A stretch of 13,798 nucleotides of DNA from Planctomycetota bacterium (GTDB lineage: Bacteria; Planctomycetota; UBA1135; UBA2386): contig QJVU01000560.1 in assembly GCA_003235605.1 (NCBI GenBank), positions 1 to 13,798 of the forward strand, read 5' to 3'. A model generated the notes under the pieces. That model saw only the letters and a list, made by a program, of their open reading frames with translations. It was not told the origin of the DNA and made no database searches. A program made the translations under genes and the position numbers. Positions 1 through 7,141 of this stretch are shown in pieces (the stretch's first letter is position 1; each line of letters begins with the position of its first letter).

Positions 1-38
1 TAGTAGGGTGCCCTACTCCTTGATAAGCACTAGACAAA

Positions 39-70
39 GGCAGGAGGCCGCTGTGGTGCGGCCTCCTGCC
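39..70. terminator. Perfect inverted repeat, possible terminator hairpin
   Basis: Positions 39-51 pair perfectly with 58-70 (13 bp, GC-rich) around a 6-nt loop. There is no T-run after it on the plus strand. On the minus strand it is followed by TTTGTCT, a weak U-tract. It most likely ends a gene lying left of the window, as a U-poor hairpin, and insulates the gene at 131. A structured regulatory element is the alternative. The stem is seen directly; its role is inferred. Confidence 0.5.
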
Positions 71-94
71 CGTTAACAACCTGGCGTGCGGACG

Positions 95-122
95 TTGCCC
101 CTGTGACCGGCTGGACTATCCT
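95..122 (+). promoter_or_regulatory. Candidate sigma-70-type promoter giving a near-leaderless mRNA
   Basis: TTGCCC (95-100) and TATCCT (117-122) are separated by 16 nt, each matching 4 of 6 consensus bases. The -10-like box lies only 8 nt before the ATG at 131, so transcription would begin at or next to the start codon. No Shine-Dalgarno sequence precedes that ATG, which fits a leaderless or very short leader. The matches are imperfect and could be chance. Confidence 0.3.
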
Positions 123-130
123 GTCCCGCC

Positions 131-1282
131 ATGAGGGCGCTTCTGGTGCTGTTCCTGACCGTGTCGCTCTTCGGAACCGTTCTCTGGCTCTGGAGCGGAT
201 GCAGTGCCGGCAAGACCCCGCCGCCGGAGCTCTATCGCGACTTCGGTGTCATCCGTCACGGCCTGGCCAAGGACCACGTTTTCGAGGTGCCGATGCCAGA
301 GACCGTTGACGACGAGGAGGTCATCCCGGTGACCTTCTGGGGCGACTGCGCGTGTGCCAGCGCCACGATCCTGATCCAGGGCAGTGCCGGACACCGCCGC
401 CTGGTGTCCAGCCTGGCGCGTCCCGATGCCCGGGTCCGTCCCGGCGAGAAGGTGCTGCTGTCCCTGACCCTGGATACCAGCACCCTGGAACCGGTCTCGG
501 TCACCCGCAAGCTGTCCCACGGCTGGGTGACCTTCGAGTCGCTCCGCAGCACGAACCCGCGGCGCTACCGCGTGCTGGTGACGTTCCACTGGGGCATCCA
601 TGCTCCCGTCAAGCTCACACCGGTAGCCAAGGTGGACTTTGATCAGCTTGCCTATGCGGAGCACTTCAGCCAGCGCATCGAGCTCCGGGGCGATCAGCCC
701 GGTCACGAGCTGCGCCTTGGTGACATTCACATCGATGACCCACGGGTCACTGCCCGGTTGATCAGCGGTGAGGCCCCCGGTCCCTACCTCCTGGAGGTCA
801 CCTTCCGTCCCGACCGCAAGCAGCTCCCGGGACCATTCCGCACCCTCGTGACCATCCAGACCAACATCCCCAACGACCCCGGGCACGACGACTTCTACAA
901 GATCCCGATCGCGGTTGTCGGCACGGTCACCGAGGACATCCTGGTAATACCGCCCCGGCGCCGGGGCGCCGACCTGAGCTTTGGCAAGTTCGATTTCCGC
1001 CAGCGCAAGGAGCTGTTCGTCACCGTCGTCGACCACGACCGGTCGCGGCCCACCGGGTTCGTCCTGGACGGCATCCGCAGCAACAACGGCGTCGACCTCT
1101 CCAAGCACTTCCAGGTGCGGTTCGAACCGGACAATCTGGATGACCGCCGCACCCGCATCTGGGTGACCTATCTGGGCACGTTCGAGGGTACATGGCTCCT
1201 GGGGGAGTTATCCCTGGCGAAGAACGACGGGGGGCCCAGCCTGTTCCGGCTGACCTTCCGCGGACTCAACTCCAAGCCATGA
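131..1282 (+). CDS. DUF1573-like Ig-fold lipoprotein
   Basis: A 383-aa predicted secreted protein. Residues 1-23 are a hydrophobic signal followed by Cys24 in the context WSGC, a lipobox with an unusual Trp at -3, so lipid anchoring is likely but not certain. The opening FGVIRHG (38-44), then alternating strands and a GDCACAS motif (71-77), resembles DUF1573 proteins, whose usual hallmark is a CGC motif at this place. Two further beta-rich stretches (about 160-265 and 280-383, the latter opening LSFGKF) look like repeats of the same Ig-like module. DUF1573 proteins have no well-established biochemical role. The gene overlaps the next by ATGA, which suggests coupled translation and shared function with that cytochrome. 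The start was chosen because it gives the signal peptide directly. A perfect 18-bp palindrome lies inside it at 951-968. Confidence 0.75.
   Translation: MRALLVLFLTVSLFGTVLWLWSGCSAGKTPPPELYRDFGVIRHGLAKDHVFEVPMPETVDDEEVIPVTFWGDCACASATILIQGSAGHRRLVSSLARPDARVRPGEKVLLSLTLDTSTLEPVSVTRKLSHGWVTFESLRSTNPRRYRVLVTFHWGIHAPVKLTPVAKVDFDQLAYAEHFSQRIELRGDQPGHELRLGDIHIDDPRVTARLISGEAPGPYLLEVTFRPDRKQLPGPFRTLVTIQTNIPNDPGHDDFYKIPIAVVGTVTEDILVIPPRRRGADLSFGKFDFRQRKELFVTVVDHDRSRPTGFVLDGIRSNNGVDLSKHFQVRFEPDNLDDRRTRIWVTYLGTFEGTWLLGELSLAKNDGGPSLFRLTFRGLNSKP
951..968. repeat. 18-bp perfect GC palindrome inside a CDS
   Basis: CGCCCCGGCGCCGGGGCG reads identically on both strands. It falls in the linker between the second and third Ig-like modules of the DUF1573-like protein, coding PPRRRG. 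It may be only a by-product of GC-rich Pro/Arg codons. Confidence 0.5.
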
Positions 1283-2754
1283 AGCGCTCACGACTTCCCG
1301 CCATCCTGGTGGTCCTGGTGTCGTTCGCCATCGCGTCCTGCGAGGCGGACCCGCCGGACACCGCTGTCGAAGGGGTTGCCACCCGAGGCGCGCAGGACCC
1401 GGGGCAGCAGGCGTTTCGGAAGCCCAACGTGGTCGGAGCCCCGGAGCTGACGATGCGGGTCTCGGGCTACATGATGGGCCGCCTCACGCCCTGCGGCTGC
1501 GCCAGCGGGCAGATGGGTGGACTGCCCCGCCGAGTGTTCAACCTGAAGGCCGACCGCAACCACGAGCTGTTGATCGAGGGCGGCCGCATCATCGACGGCA
1601 GCCACGGCGTCACCGCCCTCGACCTGGAGAAGATGAGCACGGCGCTTCAGGTCCTGAGCGAGAGCGAGACCAGGTATGACGTCCTCGGCCTCTGCCCCAA
1701 GGACCTGGAGCTGCCCATAGAGGACCTGGCCACCTATCTCGGCGGCTATGACGTGCCGGTGGTGTGCTCGGACCTGAAGCTCAAGGAGGAGTTCAAGGAC
1801 AAGGTGCAGTGGCCCGCCAAAGCGTTCACCGAGCGCAAGGCCACGGCGGTGACGGCACGCATTGCGTCGCTGACGCTGGCACTGCCGGAGGGCAACTCCA
1901 GGAGGTACTTCACCCTGCTCCCGCCACGGGATGCCTGGGAAGCCGCGATGGCCGGCGTCGATCCTGGGCACTACCGTCTGCTGTTGGTCCATGGTAATCG
2001 CCGTCAGGCAGCGCAGATGACCGCCCTTTCCCCGCGGCCCGACCTGGTGATCTGCATCGGCAACGACTTCTCCGAGCCGCCAGCTGGCGAGGACTACCAG
2101 AATGGCGTGCCGGTGGTGTTTCCGGGCATCCGCGGCCGGATGCTCCTGGACCTGACCCTTGCCCGCGGCAAGGACGGTCCGGCGCTGACCCGTTACCGGG
2201 TGATCTATTTGCGGGGCAGCAGGACGGTGAAGGGCGCGATGGAAGACAAGACCGCCAACCAGGTCATTCTCGCCCACCGCGATACGGTGAAGGAGCTGGG
2301 GCTCCGGGAGGGCCTGGCCGGCCGACTGCCCACGAAGAACGGTGCCGAATACGTCGGGTCAGGTGCCTGCAAGAAGTGTCACCAGGAGGACTTCGAGATC
2401 TGGGAGGGCACGCTGCATGCTGAAGCCTGGAAGACGCTCGAGAAGGCACAGGTCGAGAAGTACAAGTGGCCGGTCACCTACTATCCGGACTGCATCTACT
2501 GCCACACTGTTGGCTACTACGAGAAGACGGGGTTCGTGAACCCGCAGAAGACGCCTGACCTCAGGGGCGTCGGCTGCGAGGCCTGTCACGGCGCCGGCAG
2601 CCGTCACGTCAAGGACCCGGAGAAGGTCAAGCTCGGCAAGGTGGGCGCTGCCAGATGCACCAAGTGCCACGACTTCGAGCAGTCTCCGGACTTCGACTAC
2701 AATGACCGCTGGCAGCTCATCGAGCATGGCAGGAAGGCCAACCGGCCCAAGTAG
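1279..2754 (+). CDS. UshA-like pseudo-phosphoesterase fused to tetraheme cytochrome c, lipoprotein
   Basis: A 491-aa protein. The ATG at 1279 overlaps the previous stop (ATGA) and gives a signal peptide with lipobox IASC, lipid-modified at Cys21; upstream in-frame codons belong to the previous gene's span and were discarded. Residues about 57-325 follow the order of a UshA/5'-nucleotidase metallophosphoesterase domain (TPCGCASGQMGG at 70-81, LLIEGG, then VVFPGIRGRMLLDLTL). The usual metal ligands appear replaced: GYMMG where DLHG is expected, EGG for GD, GLCPKD for GNHE, GNDF for GHxH. The C-terminal part (about 358-491) carries four heme motifs: CKKCH 364-368, CIYCH 405-409, CEACH 433-437 and CTKCH 460-464, resembling the cytochrome c554 family. 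It is therefore probably an electron-transfer protein on the periplasmic or outer face, needing c-type cytochrome maturation. Cys72 and Cys74 could bind metal or act in redox. The electron partner is unknown. Confidence 0.85.
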   Translation: MKRSRLPAILVVLVSFAIASCEADPPDTAVEGVATRGAQDPGQQAFRKPNVVGAPELTMRVSGYMMGRLTPCGCASGQMGGLPRRVFNLKADRNHELLIEGGRIIDGSHGVTALDLEKMSTALQVLSESETRYDVLGLCPKDLELPIEDLATYLGGYDVPVVCSDLKLKEEFKDKVQWPAKAFTERKATAVTARIASLTLALPEGNSRRYFTLLPPRDAWEAAMAGVDPGHYRLLLVHGNRRQAAQMTALSPRPDLVICIGNDFSEPPAGEDYQNGVPVVFPGIRGRMLLDLTLARGKDGPALTRYRVIYLRGSRTVKGAMEDKTANQVILAHRDTVKELGLREGLAGRLPTKNGAEYVGSGACKKCHQEDFEIWEGTLHAEAWKTLEKAQVEKYKWPVTYYPDCIYCHTVGYYEKTGFVNPQKTPDLRGVGCEACHGAGSRHVKDPEKVKLGKVGAARCTKCHDFEQSPDFDYNDRWQLIEHGRKANRPK

Positions 2755-2784
2755 CCACGCAGCGGGTGGTCTCTCAGCGCCCTT

Positions 2785-3993
2785 CTAGGGCACGGTCACG
2801 CGGGCCACCTTGCGCTTGCCGGCCTGCAGCAGCCAGCTACCCGAGGAGAGCGGCAACTTCGGGTCGGATACTTTCTGGCCATCCAGCCTCACCCCACCTC
2901 CCTGGATCAACCGTCGGGCCTCGCTGCTGGAATTGCACAGGCCTGCCCGGGCCATGGCATTGGGCAGGAGGATGGCACCATCGGTGAGGGCTTCCCTGGG
3001 AATCGCCACCTGCGGGATGTCATCAGGCAGCCCGCCCTGTTTGAAGATCCGATCGAACTCCCGGCTGGCTCGCTCGGCGCCTTCGGCCCCGTGGTAGTCG
3101 CGCACCAGCGATCTCGCCAGAACCGCCTTTGCGTCCCTCGGGTGTCCCGCCAGTAGCTTCTTCACCTCGGCTTCGCCGATGTCCGTGAGCAAGGTGAAGT
3201 ACTTCTGCATGAGGTGGTCCGGGATGCTCATGGCCTTGCCGAACATCTCCTGCGGCGGCTCGGCAACCCCGATGTAGTTGCCCAGCGACTTTGACATCTT
3301 CTGCGCACCGTCCAGCCCCTCGATGAGTGGAGTCGTCAGGCAGATCTGAGGCTGTTGACCTTCCTGGCGTTGGAGCTCCCGGCCCACCATGAGGTTGAAC
3401 AACTGGTCGGTGCCGCCGAGTTCGACATCGGAGACCAGCTCGACCGAGTCCCAGCCCTGCATGAGGGGATAGAGCATCTCGTGCACAGAGATGGGGTCCC
3501 CCCCCTTGTACCGGTCCATGAACGAGTCCCGCTCCAGGATCCGCGCCACCGTGTAGTGCGATGCCAGCTTCACGCAATCCATGAAGTGCATCTTTTCGAA
3601 CCACTCGCCATTCTCACGCTCCTCGGCGCTGTCCATGTCCAAGACCCGTCCGACCTGGGCCTTGTACGTCTGCATGTTGGCTTCCACCTGCTCGCGGCTG
3701 AGCTGAGGCCGGGTCTTGTTCTTGCCCGACGGGTCTCCGAGCATCGCCGTTGCGGTTCCCCAGAGCACGATGATCTGGTGCCCAAGCAGCTGGAAGTCCC
3801 GCAGCTTGCGCAGTACCACCGTGTGGCCCACGTGAATGTCCGGCGAGGACGGGTCGATGCCAAGCTTGACCCTGAGCGGCTTTCCGGAATCCCTGGACTG
3901 CCGCAAGCGCTGGATCAGCTCGTCCTCGGCGATCAGGTCGACGGCGCCCCGTTTGATTACGCGGAGCTGTTCCTCAACCGGCGGAAAGCTCAC
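2785..3993 (-). CDS. tyrS: Tyrosyl-tRNA synthetase
   Basis: A 402-aa class I aminoacyl-tRNA synthetase that charges tRNA-Tyr in the cytoplasm. Visible features are the HIGH-type motif HVGH (54-57), the following ATAMLGDPSGKNKTR segment, the GGTDQLFNLMVGR tyrosine/adenylate site, the KMSKS loop (232-236), and a C-terminal S4 RNA-binding domain (about 340-400, SSSEARRLIQGGGVRLDG). The motifs and length fit the TyrZ-like branch of bacterial TyrRS. The GTG start at 3993 is chosen because it overlaps the preceding gene's stop (GTGA) and has a strong Shine-Dalgarno AGGAGGAG 8 nt upstream; an ATG at 4050 lies far inside the previous gene. It is the last gene of the minus-strand run and converges on the cytochrome gene with a 30-nt gap and no clear terminator. 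Confidence 0.97.
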   Translation of the reverse strand: MSFPPVEEQLRVIKRGAVDLIAEDELIQRLRQSRDSGKPLRVKLGIDPSSPDIHVGHTVVLRKLRDFQLLGHQIIVLWGTATAMLGDPSGKNKTRPQLSREQVEANMQTYKAQVGRVLDMDSAEERENGEWFEKMHFMDCVKLASHYTVARILERDSFMDRYKGGDPISVHEMLYPLMQGWDSVELVSDVELGGTDQLFNLMVGRELQRQEGQQPQICLTTPLIEGLDGAQKMSKSLGNYIGVAEPPQEMFGKAMSIPDHLMQKYFTLLTDIGEAEVKKLLAGHPRDAKAVLARSLVRDYHGAEGAERASREFDRIFKQGGLPDDIPQVAIPREALTDGAILLPNAMARAGLCNSSSEARRLIQGGGVRLDGQKVSDPKLPLSSGSWLLQAGKRKVARVTVP

Positions 3994-5042
3994 CGTCCAC
4001 TCTCCTCCTGCCGGGAGGACCGGTCCCTGTTTGCGTTGTGGTGCTCCCACCAGCGCAGCCAGAGCTGCCGGTCCGTCACGCCGAGCTCCTGCCCGGTCAG
4101 GACCTGCAGGCCAACCATCGCCACCCTCGCCTGGTCGTGGGTGCCGACCCGCAGCTTCCGCACCAACAGAGCCATCGCCTGCTCGGTGTCTTCCGGGGGC
4201 ATGAAGTGAGCGGCCAGAACGACATGGCGGAAGTACTTGCGGCTGCCGCGGCGAAGCGCCTCGCCGAGAGTCCTGAGCGGAGCGCGGCGGATGGGGTCAT
4301 GGTTCGGGGGGTAGGCCGTGGACGCCAGGGTACCTGCGGTCGTGCGTCGGATCGGTGTCAACCGGCCGTCGATCCGCACCTTGCAGGGGAGCAGTTCTGC
4401 CACGAGGCGCGACTCGCGGATCGCCACCTCGCCCGTGCTGGGCGGCACCTCGAACTCCACCGTCAGCGGAGTATCCCCCTTCAGGGTGTGCAGGTGCTCT
4501 ACCGACAGCACCTTGCTGGTTTGATAGCCCCGTCGCTCTCCAAGCACACCATGCTCAGTGACCTTGAAAGTGCAGAGGAAGCTGCAGGGCAGCTGGCTCT
4601 GTGTGCCCCCCAGCTCGATCTCGGGTCCGTCGGGCTTGACGGCCAGAACCAGGCGGAACCGTTGCGGCTCGCTCAGCGGTTGCACCGGTTCCACCAGCAG
4701 GATCCGGCCTTGGTCTGCCAGCGTCCGCTCGAACTCCACACCGCTCGCCAACACCTCGAACTGGGCCAACAGCTCCCGGATGTGTCCCGGCACGTCGCTC
4801 CGTTGGTGCTGTGCCAACAGATGTCTCAAGGTCGTGGGATCTCGATCCCGGTAGGCTGCCTTGAGCTGCGCGAACACGCTCTGGTAGTAGGCATCCAGGT
4901 TGCGCCCCGGACCCGACTCTCCGGCAACCCCGGCCAGCGGGATTACGACCGGCTGACGGCCAGCCTCCTCACCACCACCGAAGACCGTGCAACCCGCGAT
5001 GCCAAAACCAAGAACAAGCAGGGACGGCGCGCGCCCGTTCAT
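3990..5042 (-). CDS. Unrecognised lipoprotein with helical C-terminal domain
   Basis: A 350-aa protein that I do not recognise. Residues 1-18 form a short signal with lipobox IAGC and lipidated Cys18, so it is probably anchored in a membrane facing the periplasm. A helical stretch (about 50-110, with AYYQSVFAQLKAAYRDRD) is followed by a beta-rich middle (about 112-225) containing PCSFLC (152-157) and Cys220. The end (about 255-335) looks helical and HEAT-like, closing with LTGQELGVTDRQLWLRWWEHHN. The ATG at 5042 is 14 nt after the rpsA stop and has no good Shine-Dalgarno sequence, so it may depend on ribosomes finishing rpsA. It overlaps tyrS by 4 nt. Lying between two translation genes could suggest a role tied to growth, but a passenger in the operon is equally possible. 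Confidence 0.85.
   Translation of the reverse strand: MNGRAPSLLVLGFGIAGCTVFGGGEEAGRQPVVIPLAGVAGESGPGRNLDAYYQSVFAQLKAAYRDRDPTTLRHLLAQHQRSDVPGHIRELLAQFEVLASGVEFERTLADQGRILLVEPVQPLSEPQRFRLVLAVKPDGPEIELGGTQSQLPCSFLCTFKVTEHGVLGERRGYQTSKVLSVEHLHTLKGDTPLTVEFEVPPSTGEVAIRESRLVAELLPCKVRIDGRLTPIRRTTAGTLASTAYPPNHDPIRRAPLRTLGEALRRGSRKYFRHVVLAAHFMPPEDTEQAMALLVRKLRVGTHDQARVAMVGLQVLTGQELGVTDRQLWLRWWEHHNANRDRSSRQEESGR
4002..4009 (-). promoter_or_regulatory. Strong Shine-Dalgarno of tyrS
   Basis: AGGAGGAG on the minus strand lies 8 nt before GTG 3993, inside the end of the preceding coding region. It is the best ribosome binding site seen in the window and fixes the tyrS start as GTG. Confidence 0.85.
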
Positions 5043-5056
5043 GAGCCGAATCCGGT

Positions 5057-7006
5057 CTAGGAGACGCTGCCCTCGTCCTTGGGCTCGGCCTCCGCTGCGG
5101 CGACCTCCTTCAGTTCCTGCTCAGGCTTGTCGGCGGCAGTCCCCTTCTGCTGGCTGGCGGCCTGCGCATCGTCCGCCTCTGCGTTGCCAGCCTTCGTGTC
5201 AGCAGCTTTCGTGTCGGCAGCTTTCGTGTCGGCAGCCTGCTCGCCAGCGCTACTGTCCCGGTCGCTGATGCGGGCACCGATGTCCTTCAGCTGGCTGGCC
5301 AGGGCGCTCAGGTGCTCGGGCCTTGCAGGGACGGGCTGCTCCGCCTCCTCGGCATCGGTCTCGAAGGCAGCCTGGATCAGGGTCAATCCGATCTTGCGCT
5401 CCTCAGGATCGATCTTGATCACCCGGACCTCTACGCGCTGTCCGACCTTGACCACGTCCTCGGGGTTCTCCACCTTGTGGTCCGCCAGCTCGGAGATGTG
5501 CAGCAGGCCCTCGAGGCCTTCCTCGAGCTCCACGAACACCCCGAAGTTGGTGATCTTGGTGACCGTGCCCGGAACGCTGTCGCCGATGTGGTAGCGCGCC
5601 GGGATGTCGCCGGCCCACGGATCCTGGCTCAGCTGCTTGAGCCCGAGGGCGATGCGCTTCTTGTCCTGGTCTACAGACAACACCACGCATTCGATCTCCT
5701 CGCCCTTCTTGACCACCTCCGAGGGATGCGTCACCTTCCGGGTCCAGGACATGTCTGACAGGTGCAGCAGGCCGTCGATACCCTCCTGGAGCTCGATGAA
5801 AGCGCCGTAGTTGGTGAGGTTGCGCACCTTGCCGCGGATCACCGTGCCGGGCGGGTAGTTCTCGCCGACCATCGTCCACGGGTTCACCTCGGTCTGCTTC
5901 ATGCCGAGGCTGATCTCCTGTTTCTCCTGGTTCACGTCCAGGACCACTACCTCCACCTGGTCACCGATCGCCACCACCTCGCTTGGGTGGTTGACACGCT
6001 TGGTCCATGACATCTCCGAGATGTGTACCAAGCCCTCGACACCGTCCTCCAGCTTCACAAAAGCGCCATAGGACATGAGGTTCACGATCTCGCCGGTGAC
6101 GCGGGCACCCTTCGGGTACTTGCTGTCGATGTTCTCCCAAGGCGAAGCCTCCTTCTGCTTCATGCCCAGGGCGATGCGCTCCCGCTCCCAGTCGATCTTG
6201 AGGATCTTCACCTCGACCTCGTCGTCTATCTTCACGAGCTCCGACGGATGGTTGATGCGCCCCCACGTCATGTCGGTGATGTGCAGCAGGCCATCGATGC
6301 CGCCGAGGTCCACGAACACGCCGAAATCGGCGATGTTCTTGACCACGCCCTTGCGGATCTGGCCCTCTTGGATCTCCTCGAGCAGTTGCTTCTTCTGGAG
6401 CTCGCGATCCTCCTCGATCAGCTTGCGACGGGAGATCACGATGTTCATCCGTTCCTCGTCGATCTTGATGATGCGGGCTTCGATTTCCTTGTCGATCCAC
6501 TCGCTGATGTCGCCGGTGCGGCGGATGTTGACCTGTGAGGCAGGCAGGAACACCGGCACTCCGATGTCCACGAGCAGGCCGCCCTTGATCTTCCGCTGCG
6601 CGATTCCCTTGACGACGTCACCCTCCTTGTGGGTCTGGATCACCTTCTCCCACCCACGTTGCCGATCGGCCTTCCGCTTGCTGAGGGAGATGTGACCCTC
6701 GGCATCGAAGATCTCCTCCACCAAGGTCTCCACCTCAGTACCAGGAACAACGCTCTGGTGGTCATCGAACTCGTCGAGCGGGATGCGCCCCTCGGCCTTG
6801 TAGCCCACGTCGATGATGACCGTGCCGTCCTCCTGCACGCGGAGCACCTTGCCCTTGACAATGGTGTTGGGCACCAGCTTGCCAACGGTGCTGGTCATGG
6901 CGCCCTCGAGCTGCTCCAGGGTGGTTCCGCCCATCGCTTCGCCGACGAGCCGGTCCAGCTCTGCTTCGTCTATTGTGAACTTCTTGGTGAGATGTTTGCC
7001 TTGCAT
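5057..7006 (-). CDS. rpsA: 30S ribosomal protein S1, six S1 domains
   Basis: A 649-aa mRNA-binding ribosomal protein that helps load mRNAs on the 30S subunit. Six S1/OB-fold repeats start near residues 47, 128, 214, 299, 386 and 474. The last four carry the clear motif FGVFV or YGAFV followed by GLLHIS or GLVHIS; the first two are divergent, as in classical S1, where they anchor to the ribosome. Residues about 546-649 are a disordered Ala/Glu/Asp/Gln-rich tail with three tandem AADTK units. ATG 7006 is chosen over an in-frame TTG at 7054 because it gives a normal S1 N-terminus (KKFTIDEAELDRLV). Neither start has a Shine-Dalgarno sequence, recalling E. coli rpsA, whose leader is SD-poor and self-regulated. 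It follows cmk and plsC, a common bacterial order. Confidence 0.96.
   Translation of the reverse strand: MQGKHLTKKFTIDEAELDRLVGEAMGGTTLEQLEGAMTSTVGKLVPNTIVKGKVLRVQEDGTVIIDVGYKAEGRIPLDEFDDHQSVVPGTEVETLVEEIFDAEGHISLSKRKADRQRGWEKVIQTHKEGDVVKGIAQRKIKGGLLVDIGVPVFLPASQVNIRRTGDISEWIDKEIEARIIKIDEERMNIVISRRKLIEEDRELQKKQLLEEIQEGQIRKGVVKNIADFGVFVDLGGIDGLLHITDMTWGRINHPSELVKIDDEVEVKILKIDWERERIALGMKQKEASPWENIDSKYPKGARVTGEIVNLMSYGAFVKLEDGVEGLVHISEMSWTKRVNHPSEVVAIGDQVEVVVLDVNQEKQEISLGMKQTEVNPWTMVGENYPPGTVIRGKVRNLTNYGAFIELQEGIDGLLHLSDMSWTRKVTHPSEVVKKGEEIECVVLSVDQDKKRIALGLKQLSQDPWAGDIPARYHIGDSVPGTVTKITNFGVFVELEEGLEGLLHISELADHKVENPEDVVKVGQRVEVRVIKIDPEERKIGLTLIQAAFETDAEEAEQPVPARPEHLSALASQLKDIGARISDRDSSAGEQAADTKAADTKAADTKAGNAEADDAQAASQQKGTAADKPEQELKEVAAAEAEPKDEGSVS
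5190..5234 (-). repeat. Three tandem 15-bp units coding AADTK
   Basis: Units at 5190-5204, 5205-5219 and 5220-5234 on the plus strand; the last two are identical (GCTTTCGTGTCGGCA) and the first differs at two positions. They encode the AADTK pentapeptide three times in the S1 tail. The near-identity suggests recent in-frame expansion and possible length variation between strains. Confidence 0.8.
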
Positions 7007-7141
7007 CAAGTGGGGTTGGGGGTGGGGTTCTCGAACAGAAAGGTACGGGGACAAGAGAACGACTGGAGGAACGGTGAGAGGTCCCGCAGAGGAGACCTAT
7101 CGGACAGGAACGACACGGTCCCGAAGCCGAAGGTGCGCCGG
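7007..7141 (-). promoter_or_regulatory. Pyrimidine-rich rpsA leader without Shine-Dalgarno
   Basis: This 135-nt gap between the acyltransferase stop and the rpsA ATG is the only sizeable space inside the minus-strand run. The minus strand is strongly C/T-rich, with runs such as CCCCACCCCCAACCCCAC just before the start, and has no GGAGG-like site. I could not identify convincing -35/-10 boxes or a terminator. It is a likely place for a separate rpsA promoter and for S1 autoregulation; both are inferred. Confidence 0.4.

Noticed and set aside
2..17. Palindrome AGTAGGG-TG-CCCTACT at the left edge
   Set aside because: The 2-nt loop is too tight for a stable hairpin, and a single short palindrome is not enough to call an operator.
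116..1108. Long antisense open frames over the DUF1573 gene, and similar ones at 1288-2277, 9136-10098 and 10180-11520
   Set aside because: High GC content keeps the opposite strand open; these have no recognisable motifs and sit opposite well-supported genes.
1192..1278. Upstream start for the cytochrome gene
   Set aside because: It would bury the signal peptide; ATG 1279 gives a direct lipoprotein signal and an ATGA overlap.
3994..4050. ATG at 4050 as the tyrS start
   Set aside because: It would overlap the previous gene by 61 nt, and the added residues are low-complexity shadow sequence. GTG 3993 has a strong Shine-Dalgarno and a GTGA junction.
7007..7054. In-frame TTG start for rpsA at 7054, adding 16 residues
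   Set aside because: TTG is a weak start, no Shine-Dalgarno precedes it, and the extra residues (His/Pro-rich) do not look like S1. ATG 7006 gives a natural N-terminus.
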